Below are positions 24,605 through 31,049 of a DNA stretch of 33,867 nt, in pieces. Origin of the DNA: Actinokineospora sp. NBRC 105648 (GTDB lineage: Bacteria; Actinomycetota; Actinomycetes; Mycobacteriales; Pseudonocardiaceae); NCBI RefSeq assembly GCF_030269645.1, contig NZ_BSTR01000061.1, positions 1 to 33,867 on the forward strand, given 5' to 3'. How positions within the stretch are numbered: the stretch's first letter is position 1; each line of letters begins with the position of its first letter. The position numbers and the translations under genes were made by a program. Under the pieces are notes generated by a model, which was not told where the DNA came from, made no database searches, and saw only the letters and a program-made list of their open reading frames with translations.

Positions 24605-25162
24605 GTGGAACAGCGTGGGGCGCCGCTGGAGATCATCGCGCGCTCGCTGCGGCGCGAACGCGACCGCGTGGGGCTGTCGCTGAGCGAGCTGGCCAAGCGG
24701 GCCGGGATCGCCAAGTCGACGCTCTCCCAACTGGAGTCGGGCAGCGGCAACCCCAGCGTGGAGACGCTGTGGGCGCTCAGCGTCGCGCTGGACGTGCCGT
24801 TCAGCAGGCTGGTGGAGCCGGTGCGGCCGCGGGTGCAGGTGATCCGCGCGGACGAGGGCCCGGCGGTGCACTCCGAGCGCGCGGACTACGTGACCAAGCT
24901 GCTGGCGTCCTGCCCGCCCAACGCCCGCCGCGACGTCTACCTGATCAGCGCGGAGCCGGGCGGCAGGCGCGAGTCGGAGCCGCACGGGGCGGGCGTGGTG
25001 GAGCACGTCGTGCTCTGCTCCGGCCGGGCCCGGATCGGCCTGACCGACGAGCCGGTCACCATCGGCCCCGGCGACTACGTCTCCTACCCCGGGGACGTGC
25101 CGCACGTGTTCGAGGCCCTGGTCGCGGGGACCGTGGCCTGCATGATCTCCGAGCACGGGTAG
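24605..25162 (+). CDS. HTH (XRE)-cupin transcriptional regulator
   Basis: A 185-residue regulator. An XRE-type helix-turn-helix spans about residues 20-60 (LSLSELAKRAGIAKSTLSQLESGSGNPSVETL). A C-terminal cupin effector domain covers about 110-180 (EHVVLCSGRARIGLTDEPVTIGPGDYVSYPGDVPHVF). This architecture is common for regulators next to AzlCD-type exporters. GTG 24605 is preferred because GGAG lies seven bases upstream. ATG 24551 in the same frame would add 18 residues and run through the operator, so it is unlikely. It diverges from azlC, and the shared 76-bp gap holds the palindrome. The ligand is probably an amino acid or related compound, which is inference. Confidence 0.9.
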   Translation: MEQRGAPLEIIARSLRRERDRVGLSLSELAKRAGIAKSTLSQLESGSGNPSVETLWALSVALDVPFSRLVEPVRPRVQVIRADEGPAVHSERADYVTKLLASCPPNARRDVYLISAEPGGRRESEPHGAGVVEHVVLCSGRARIGLTDEPVTIGPGDYVSYPGDVPHVFEALVAGTVACMISEHG

Positions 25163-25178
25163 CGCCTCCCGGTCCGGG

Positions 25179-25210
25179 GCTCGCCGCACCGGCCGGGCGG
25201 CGCGGCGAGC
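25179..25210. terminator. Bidirectional hairpin between the regulator and pdxS
   Basis: Arms GCTCGCCGC (25179-25187) and GCGGCGAGC (25202-25210) pair perfectly around a 14-base loop. The two genes converge here, so one hairpin could end both transcripts. There is no T-tract on either side. Confidence 0.5.
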
Positions 25211-25218
25211 GGTGCCGA

Positions 25219-26130
25219 CTACCAGCCGCGCTCGGCGAGGCGGTGCGGCTCGGGGACGTCCTCGACGTTGATGCCGACCATGGCCTCGCCCAGGCCGCGG
25301 GAGACCTTGGCGATCACGTCCGGGTCGTCGTGGAAGGTGGTGGCCTTGACGATCGCCTCAGCGCGCTGGGCCGGGTTGCCGGACTTGAAGATGCCGGAGC
25401 CGACGAACACGCCCTCGGCGCCGAGCTGCATCATCATCGCGGCGTCGGCCGGGGTGGCGATGCCGCCCGCGGTGAACAGCACGACCGGCAGCTTCCCGGC
25501 CCGGGCCACCTCGCGGACCAGCTCGAACGGCGCCTGCAGCTCCTTGGCCGCGACGTAGAGCTCGTCCTCGGCCAGGTTCTGCAGCCTGCGCAGCTCGCCG
25601 CGGATCTTGCGCATGTGGGTGGTGGCGTTGGAGACGTCGCCGGTGCCCGCCTCGCCCTTGGAGCGGATCATGGCCGCGCCCTCGGTGATCCGGCGCAGGG
25701 CCTCGCCCAGGTTGGTGGCGCCGCAGACGAAGGGCACGGTGAACTGCCACTTGTCGATGTGGTTGGCGTAGTCGGCCGGGGTGAGGACCTCGGACTCGTC
25801 GATGTAGTCCACGCCGAGCGCCTGGAGCACCCGGGCCTCGACGAAGTGGCCGATCCGGGCCTTGGCCATCACCGGGATGGAGACGGCCTCGATGATGCCG
25901 TCGATCAGGTCCGGGTCGCTCATCCGGGCCACGCCGCCCTGGGCGCGGATGTCGGCGGGCACGCGCTCGAGGGCCATCACGGCCACCGCGCCCGCGTCCT
26001 CGGCGATCTTGGCCTGCTCGGCGTCGACCACGTCCATGATCACGCCACCCTTGAGCATCTCGGCCATCCCGCGCTTGACGCGCGTGGTGCCGGTCTCCGG
26101 GGTGGTGCTGGCGGTCTGTGCGTCGGACAC
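25219..26130 (-). CDS. pdxS: Pyridoxal 5'-phosphate synthase lyase subunit PdxS
   Basis: A 303-residue TIM-barrel enzyme that joins ribose 5-phosphate, glyceraldehyde 3-phosphate and PdxT-derived ammonia into [24 protein letters not shown], the Schiff-base lysine Lys90 in [28 protein letters not shown] and [11 protein letters not shown] are all intact. GTG 26130 has a GAAAGG site about nine bases upstream. Usually pdxS lies close to pdxT; here about 1.7 kb with azlCD and its regulator separates the two, so they must have separate promoters. It diverges from the EF-G-like gene. Confidence 0.98.
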   Translation of the reverse strand: MSDAQTASTTPETGTTRVKRGMAEMLKGGVIMDVVDAEQAKIAEDAGAVAVMALERVPADIRAQGGVARMSDPDLIDGIIEAVSIPVMAKARIGHFVEARVLQALGVDYIDESEVLTPADYANHIDKWQFTVPFVCGATNLGEALRRITEGAAMIRSKGEAGTGDVSNATTHMRKIRGELRRLQNLAEDELYVAAKELQAPFELVREVARAGKLPVVLFTAGGIATPADAAMMMQLGAEGVFVGSGIFKSGNPAQRAEAIVKATTFHDDPDVIAKVSRGLGEAMVGINVEDVPEPHRLAERGW

Positions 26131-26346
26131 GGGTTGCGACCTTTCGGATCAGGGTGGCGGCGGCGGAGAGGCCGCTGACCACAGCTTACGTTCCAGGTGG
26201 CCCGGTGAACGTGGCCAATCTCGGGGTATCTCGCCAGGCCACTTCGGGCTCGGGGTTGTCGCCCGACCGATTCGGGTGTGAGATCGGACACACGACTGCC
26301 GATGGGTGGCCCCGGCGGCTTCCCGGACGGATGGGAGGTGGGCGCC
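26131..26346. other. Divergent intergenic region between pdxS and the EF-G-like gene
   Basis: 216 bp that must hold promoters for both genes. TAAGCT on the minus strand (about 26185) is a possible -10, but no good -35 accompanies it. I see no operator with clear symmetry. Confidence 0.4.
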
Positions 26347-28458
26347 ATGGGGTCCAAGCACTCCGGGAACGGTCAAGCCGGGCCCGAGGTGGCGGTGCTC
26401 GACCCGGCGCGGGTGCGCAACGTCGTGCTGGTCGGGCCGTCCGGGGCGGGCAAGACGACGCTAGCGGAGGCGCTGCTGGCCGCGACCGGTGTGCTCAGCC
26501 GGGCAGGGTCGGTCACCGAGGGGACCACGGTTTGCGACCACGACCCGGCGGCGGTGCGCCAGCAGCGCTCGGTCGGCCTGTCGGTGGCACCGCTGCCGCA
26601 CGACGGGATGAAGATCAACCTCATCGACACCCCCGGCTACGCCGACTTCGTCGGTGAGCTGCGCGCCGGACTGCGCGCCGCCGACGCCGCGCTGTTCGTG
26701 GTGTGCGCCGCCGACGGGGTCGACGCGAGCACGACGGCGCTGTGGGCCGAGTGCGCCGCGGTCGGCATGCCGCGCGCGGTGGTGATCGCCCGGCTCGACC
26801 ACCCGAGAGCGGACTTCGCGACCGAGTTGGCCGCGTGCCAGGAGGCGTTCGGTGGCAACGTCCTGCCGTTGTACCTGCCCGTGCCGCGCGGGCTCCTCGG
26901 CTTGATCACGCAGCGCTTGTTCGATCACTCGACCGGGCATCCCCCGGTCGTGACATCCCCCGGTGCCGAGGACTTGGCCGTGATCGCCGCGGCGCGGGCC
27001 GAGCTCGTGGAGGGGATCATCGCGGAGAGCGAGGACGAGTCGCTCATGGAGCGCTACCTCGCGGGCGAGCCCATCGACCAGGAGACCGTCATCGCCGACC
27101 TGGAGACGGCGGTGGCGCGCGGGTCGTTCCACCCGGTCTTCCCGGTCTGCGCGCACACCGGGCTGGGGTTGGCGGAGCTGCTGGAGGCGCTGGCGCGGGC
27201 GTTCCCGTCGCCGCTGGAGCACTCGGTCCCGGCGGTGACCGACCCGCAGGGCAGGCCCCGCCCGGCGATCACCGCCGACCCGAACGGCCCCTTGGCCGCC
27301 GAGGTGGTCCGCACCGCGGTGGACTCCTACGTCGGGCGAGTTTCACTCGTTCGGGTGTTCTCCGGGACCCTGCGGCCGGAACGGGCGGTGCACGTGTCCG
27401 GGCACGGCCTGGCCGACCGCGGCCACGAGGACCACGACACCGACGAGCGGGTCGCGCACGTGTACTCGCCACTGGGCTCGACGCTGCGCGAGGTGCCGTA
27501 CTGCGTCGCGGGCGACCTGTGCGCGCTGACGAAGGTGGGCTCGGCGGAGACCGGTGACACGGTGTCGGCACCGGAGGACCCGATCCTGATGGAACCGTGG
27601 GCGATGCCCGAGCCGCTGCTGCCGGTCGCGGTCACCGCGAAGACCCGCAGCGACGAGGACGCGTTGGCCCGCAACCTGTCCCGGCTCGTCGCGGGCGACC
27701 CGACGCTGCGGCTGGAGCGCAACGCCGAGACCCGCCAACTGGTCCTGTGGTGCATGGGCGAGGCGCACGCCGACGTGGTCCTCGACCGCCTGCGCGCGGG
27801 CGGCGCCGAGGTCGACACCGAACCGGTCCGGGTGGCGCTGCGGGAGACCTTCGCCGGGCGGGCCAGGGGGCACGGGCGGCACGTCAAGCAGTCCGGCGGC
27901 CACGGCCAATACGCGGTGTGCGACATCGAGGTCGAGCCCCTGCCCACCGGCGCGGGCTTCGAGTTCGTCGACCGGGTGGTGGGCGGGTCGGTGCCGCACC
28001 AGTTCATCGGCAGCGTGGAGAAGGGTGTGCGGGCCCAGGTGGAGCGCGGCCTGGGTGGGCACCCGGTGGTGGACATCCGGGTGACGCTGGTCGACGGCAA
28101 GTCGCACAGCGTGGACTCCTCGGACACGGCCTTCCAGACGGCGGGCTCGCTGGCGCTGAAGGACGCGGCGGCGAAGACCCGGATCTCCCTGCTGGAACCG
28201 GTGGACGCGGTGTGCGTCCGGCTGCGGGACGAGCACCTGGGTGCGGTGCTGGGAGACCTGTCGGGGCGCCGGGGCCGGGTCCTGGGGACCACGGCGGCAG
28301 CTGCCGGGTACACAGAGCTGCACGCGGAAATCCCCGCCGCGGCGTTGTTGCGATATGCGATTGACCTGCGGTCGTTGACGTCTGGGTCTGGGAGCTTCAC
28401 CCGTGCGTTCGCCCGGTTCGACCCGCTGCCGGAGTCGTTGGCTGCTCGGTTTGGTTGA
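26347..28458 (+). CDS. Elongation factor G-like protein (FusA2-like)
   Basis: A 703-residue EF-G-like GTPase, not the canonical translocase. G1 is GPSGAGKTT (30-38) and G3 is DTPGYADF (94-101). The usual RGITI switch region is replaced by RSVGLSV, and G4 is ARLD (148-151) instead of NKxD, which should weaken guanine specificity. Domains II-V are present, with GEAHADVVLDRL, KQSGGHGQYAVCDIEVEPL and a domain V ending in YAIDLRSLTSGSGSFTRAF. It resembles mycobacterial FusA2-type proteins. ATG 26347 has GGGAGG eight bases upstream; GTG 26278 is an in-frame alternative without such a site. A role in translation under stress is possible but unproven. Confidence 0.93.
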   Translation: MGSKHSGNGQAGPEVAVLDPARVRNVVLVGPSGAGKTTLAEALLAATGVLSRAGSVTEGTTVCDHDPAAVRQQRSVGLSVAPLPHDGMKINLIDTPGYADFVGELRAGLRAADAALFVVCAADGVDASTTALWAECAAVGMPRAVVIARLDHPRADFATELAACQEAFGGNVLPLYLPVPRGLLGLITQRLFDHSTGHPPVVTSPGAEDLAVIAAARAELVEGIIAESEDESLMERYLAGEPIDQETVIADLETAVARGSFHPVFPVCAHTGLGLAELLEALARAFPSPLEHSVPAVTDPQGRPRPAITADPNGPLAAEVVRTAVDSYVGRVSLVRVFSGTLRPERAVHVSGHGLADRGHEDHDTDERVAHVYSPLGSTLREVPYCVAGDLCALTKVGSAETGDTVSAPEDPILMEPWAMPEPLLPVAVTAKTRSDEDALARNLSRLVAGDPTLRLERNAETRQLVLWCMGEAHADVVLDRLRAGGAEVDTEPVRVALRETFAGRARGHGRHVKQSGGHGQYAVCDIEVEPLPTGAGFEFVDRVVGGSVPHQFIGSVEKGVRAQVERGLGGHPVVDIRVTLVDGKSHSVDSSDTAFQTAGSLALKDAAAKTRISLLEPVDAVCVRLRDEHLGAVLGDLSGRRGRVLGTTAAAAGYTELHAEIPAAALLRYAIDLRSLTSGSGSFTRAFARFDPLPESLAARFG

Positions 28459-28516
28459 GGTGTTTTTGGTTGCCGCTCTTTGGTTGCCGTCTTCGTTGCC
28501 CGAGTTAAAGGCGTGG

Positions 28517-28656
28517 GCTCGATCTAGTGAACTCGCTTCGTGTGGGGCCCCTAGAGCACCGCGGTGGTGAAAAAAGGGCGGGTGAAGGGCATTCCCCACC
28601 ACCGGCAAGTTTAGCGGTGCTCTCCCCCCACACGAAGCAAGTCCACTAGATCGAGC
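28517..28656. repeat. Long inverted repeat of dispersed repeat copy 2
   Basis: Left arm 28517-28562 (GCTCGATCTAGTGAACTCGC...) and right arm 28614-28656 are reverse complements over about 43 bp, with a few mismatches and a 3-base indel. An inner pair GGTGGTG (28563-28569) and CACCACC (about 28597-28603) continues the stem. The right half matches bases 1-94 of the window. The structure would fold as a large cruciform or RNA hairpin after the EF-G-like gene. Confidence 0.85.
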
Positions 28657-28672
28657 ATCCGTAGCGGGACTT

Positions 28673-28765
28673 GCGTTCCAGCGGGGTGGAGATCCTGTTG
28701 CGTTCCAGCGGGGTGGGGATGCTGTTGCGTACCAGCGGGGCGGCCTTGCCGCTGCGGTTGAGTGG
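28673..28765. repeat. Tandem modules of dispersed repeat copy 2
   Basis: Two 27-bp units starting GCGTTCCAGCGGGGTGG (28673-28699 and 28700-28726) are followed by a degenerate third starting GCGTACCAGCGGGG. They are the same family as modules at 95-291. Confidence 0.8.
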
Positions 28766-28787
28766 GGGGCGGGGCGGGCTGGGCCGA

Positions 28788-28829
28788 GCTGGCTTGGCTG
28801 GGCTGGCTTGGCTGGGCTGGCTTGGCTGG
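28788..28829. repeat. 14-bp tandem repeat, three exact copies
   Basis: GCTGGCTTGGCTGG occurs three times in a row at 28788, 28802 and 28816, with related GGCTGG fragments on both sides. Non-coding as far as I can judge. Confidence 0.85.
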
Positions 28830-29064
28830 TCGGGCTGGTGCGTCTTCCAGCTTCTGCCTTCTGGCTTTTACCGGCTTTTGGCCCTTGCCAAGGATTGTCG
28901 GGGTCTGGCCGCGCCCCTGCATGACGCGACCAGACCCGGCGCTCGGGTCTCAGCGAGGGCACGGACCCGGGAACGCGTTCCGGCGCTCGGGCGCCCTTAC
29001 GTCGGAACGAGGTACACCATAGAGCGTTCACCCCCACACTTGTCATGGGGTTGGGGAAAAAGTG

Positions 29065-29102
29065 GCGAGGACCGGGCGCGTGAGGGTGCGCCCGGTCCTC
29101 GC
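29065..29102 (-). terminator. Rho-independent terminator of the M14 peptidase gene
   Basis: Perfect 15-bp arms (29065-29079 and 29088-29102, GCGAGGACCGGGCGC) with an 8-base loop. On the minus strand the stem is followed by CACTTTTTCC, a proper T-tract. It lies about 100 bp past the peptidase stop. Confidence 0.88.
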
Positions 29103-29203
29103 GAGAGCCTCCGCGCGGGCGCAGGCATCGCCCGCGTGGAGGTGGGGGTGCCGCCGCCCCTGTCTCGTGGCGCCCCCGAGGGGTCTTGCTTGCTGGCTGG
29201 CTG

Positions 29204-30622
29204 CTAGGCCGTGTAGGGGTTCTTGGCCTTCTTCGCCGAGTACAGGAGCATCGCCTTGACCTTGGGCCAGTACGTGCTGCTCTGGCACGAGTAGGCGGGC
29301 AGGAAGCCGGAGCAGCTGCCGCTGGAGCCGCCGATCTCCCAGACGAAGCTGGAGACGCCCAGGTCGTCGTAGACCCAGTCGTCGGTGGCGCCGCCCGCGT
29401 TGTACAAGATCTCGCCCGGTTGGCCGTAGCGCCAGCCGGTGCCCGCGATGGTGGCCATCTGGCGGGCGATGGCGCGCAGGCTCGTGTCGTTGCCCGACTT
29501 CACCGCGGAGTTGAAGCCCCACGGGAACAGCACCATGTTCGAGTAGCTGTGCATGCTGATGACCATGCCCGTGGTGTCCGCGGGGGCCGGGGCCGAGGTG
29601 CCGGTCGCGCGGCGGTCGCGGTAGAGGGAGCGCCACAGGGACTGCAGGGCGCGGACCTCCACCTCCGAGTTGGCGCTGGGGCCGCGGTAGGTCTCCGCGC
29701 ACGGCTGGGTGCTGCTGCCGGTGCCGTAGCCGGAGCTGGTGTTGCGGTTGAGGTCGATGCCGACCTGGCTGGAGCCGCCGGTGGTGCCGCAGCCCGCGCC
29801 GTTGGTGTTGTTGGCGTTCTTGCGCTGCAGGTAGGGGTAGCTGCCGCCGCGCTGGACGATGTCGACGCCGTCGGGGTTGGCGATGGGGACGACCCAGACC
29901 TCGGTGCTGTCCAGCAGCGCCGTCACCTCGGCGTCGGTGCCGTAGCCGTCGGTGAGGTGGTCGATCCAGCGGTAGGCGACGTCGCCGGTGGTGATCTCGC
30001 GGGCGTGCAGCTGGCCCATGACGAACAGCCGGGGTTTGGGCGCCGAGGTGCTCAGGGCGCAGTCGCCCGCGTTCTTCTTGGTGATGCAGATGGCCTTGAG
30101 GTCGTAGCCGCCGGAGCCGCGGCTCTTGCGCCACGAGTCGCCGTAGTCGACCACCGTGGCCAGGGCCGCGTGGTCGCGGGCCACCTGGTCGAGGTGGGCG
30201 AACTGGGCGTTGACCGTCCGGTAGCCGCCGTAGTAGGTCTCCTCGGCGACCGCCGCGTCGAGCACCGGCGCCTGGCCGCTGCGCGCGGGTGGGGCCCAGG
30301 TGACCGGGTCCAGGGCCTGTTCGACGCGGGCGCGGTGGCCCGCGGCGCGCAGGCGGTCGCCGACGTCGGCCCGGCCCATGACGAACAGGTCGTCGCCCTC
30401 GCGCTCCTCGAGCACGTCGAAGCCCGCGCGCAGCAGGTCGTCGGCTCGGGCGGCGCCACCGGGGACTCGGTAGAGGTAGGTCTGCGCGTGGCGGGCGCTG
30501 TAGGCGCCCGCCTGCTCGGACACCGGGGCTGCGGACGCCCCGGGGAACGCTCCGGCCAGCATGGCGGCCGTGGCAGCGGCGGCCACGGACATCGCCAGCA
30601 CGGAGCGGCGGGTGGTCGTCAA
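29204..30622 (-). CDS. Secreted M14-family zinc carboxypeptidase
   Basis: A 472-residue exported metallopeptidase expected to remove C-terminal residues from extracellular peptides. Zinc ligands His206 and Glu209 (QLHAREITTGD) and His358 (SMHSYSN) are present, as is the catalytic Glu429 (FVWEIGG). GIDLNRN is the usual substrate-binding arginine block. The N-terminus TTTRRSVLAMSVAAAATAA with Ala-rich cleavage near residue 31 looks like a signal peptide, with a Tat-like RR pair at residues 5-6. TTG 30622 is chosen because GAGGAGG lies about nine bases upstream. The frame stays open to 30778 without further signal. It diverges from the chitinase gene; together they look like an extracellular degradation locus. 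Confidence 0.92.
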   Translation of the reverse strand: MTTTRRSVLAMSVAAAATAAMLAGAFPGASAAPVSEQAGAYSARHAQTYLYRVPGGAARADDLLRAGFDVLEEREGDDLFVMGRADVGDRLRAAGHRARVEQALDPVTWAPPARSGQAPVLDAAVAEETYYGGYRTVNAQFAHLDQVARDHAALATVVDYGDSWRKSRGSGGYDLKAICITKKNAGDCALSTSAPKPRLFVMGQLHAREITTGDVAYRWIDHLTDGYGTDAEVTALLDSTEVWVVPIANPDGVDIVQRGGSYPYLQRKNANNTNGAGCGTTGGSSQVGIDLNRNTSSGYGTGSSTQPCAETYRGPSANSEVEVRALQSLWRSLYRDRRATGTSAPAPADTTGMVISMHSYSNMVLFPWGFNSAVKSGNDTSLRAIARQMATIAGTGWRYGQPGEILYNAGGATDDWVYDDLGVSSFVWEIGGSSGSCSGFLPAYSCQSSTYWPKVKAMLLYSAKKAKNPYTA

Positions 30623-30963
30623 ACCGTCGCACCTCCTCGCGGATCGGGGTGGCGGACCCGTGGGCAGGGTGGGCCCGGCGCACCCGTGGTCGACAGGACC
30701 GGGCGCCGTGGTGCACAGCGCGCGATCGGAACTCACAGAGCGTGCCCTACCGCGACCCCGCCCCACCCATCCCAACAATGCATAGCGGAGACCTATGGCC
30801 GCACTGGGAAAATGGGATCAGCGCTGCGAAAACCCGGTCCGAACGGCGCTGATCATCGCCCACGGCGTCCTCTTCGGACAGTCGGATTCTACCACCCGGT
30901 CATCTTTTCACCCGATCGTGGGACAACCGGTGGTCGGCGGCCCCGCCGAACTGGGAAGGAAAT

Positions 30964-30979
30964 ATTGGTCTAGACCGGT
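30964..30979. promoter_or_regulatory. DasR-responsive element (dre) candidate 1
   Basis: ATTGGTCTAGACCGGT matches the known dre consensus A(G/C)TGGTCTAGACCA(G/C)T at most positions, including the whole TGGTCTAGACC core. In Streptomyces DasR represses or controls chitinase and N-acetylglucosamine genes through such sites. It lies 71 bp before the chitinase start. Confidence 0.8.
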
Positions 30980-30986
30980 TGTCGGA

Positions 30987-31002
30987 TGTGGTTTAGACCA
31001 AT
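30987..31002. promoter_or_regulatory. DasR-responsive element (dre) candidate 2
   Basis: TGTGGTTTAGACCAAT carries TGGTTTAGACCA, one change from the dre core. Its centre is 23 bp from the first site, about two helical turns, in keeping with paired operators and the direct repeats known in chitinase promoters. Confidence 0.75.
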
Positions 31003-31049
31003 TACGATCAGCTCAATTACCACCCTGCGCGCCCCATTGGAGGTGAAGC

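Larger units (their letters stand above)
28459..29064. other. 606-bp non-coding region carrying dispersed repeat copy 2
   Basis: No gene that I would accept lies here. It contains a long inverted repeat (28517-28656), tandem modules (28673-28765), a 14-bp triplicate (28788-28829) and a perfect 12-bp palindrome GGAACGCGTTCC (28970-28981). Open frames crossing it are low-complexity products of the repeats. Confidence 0.6.
30623..31049. other. 427-bp divergent intergenic region, M14 peptidase and chitinase
   Basis: The chitinase-proximal half is AT-richer than its surroundings and holds two DasR-type operator matches (30964-30979 and 30987-31002). The peptidase-proximal half shows no comparable operator. 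GGAGG at 31039-31043 is the chitinase ribosome site, six bases before GTG 31050. Confidence 0.6.

Noticed and set aside
1..28672. The two repeat copies as ends of a 28.5-kb mobile island
   Set aside because: The intervening DNA is mostly conserved core genes (rel, sec, ruv, pdx), with no integrase, so the copies are better explained as dispersed repeats.
28671..29207. A 178-residue plus-strand open frame after the EF-G-like gene
   Set aside because: It is made of the CCAGCGGGG modules and the 14-bp triplicate, has no family pattern, and crosses a clear terminator.
30675..30695. A possible third DasR-like site near the peptidase start
   Set aside because: CGTGGTCGACAGGACCGG has extra bases between the half-sites and does not fit the dre spacing.
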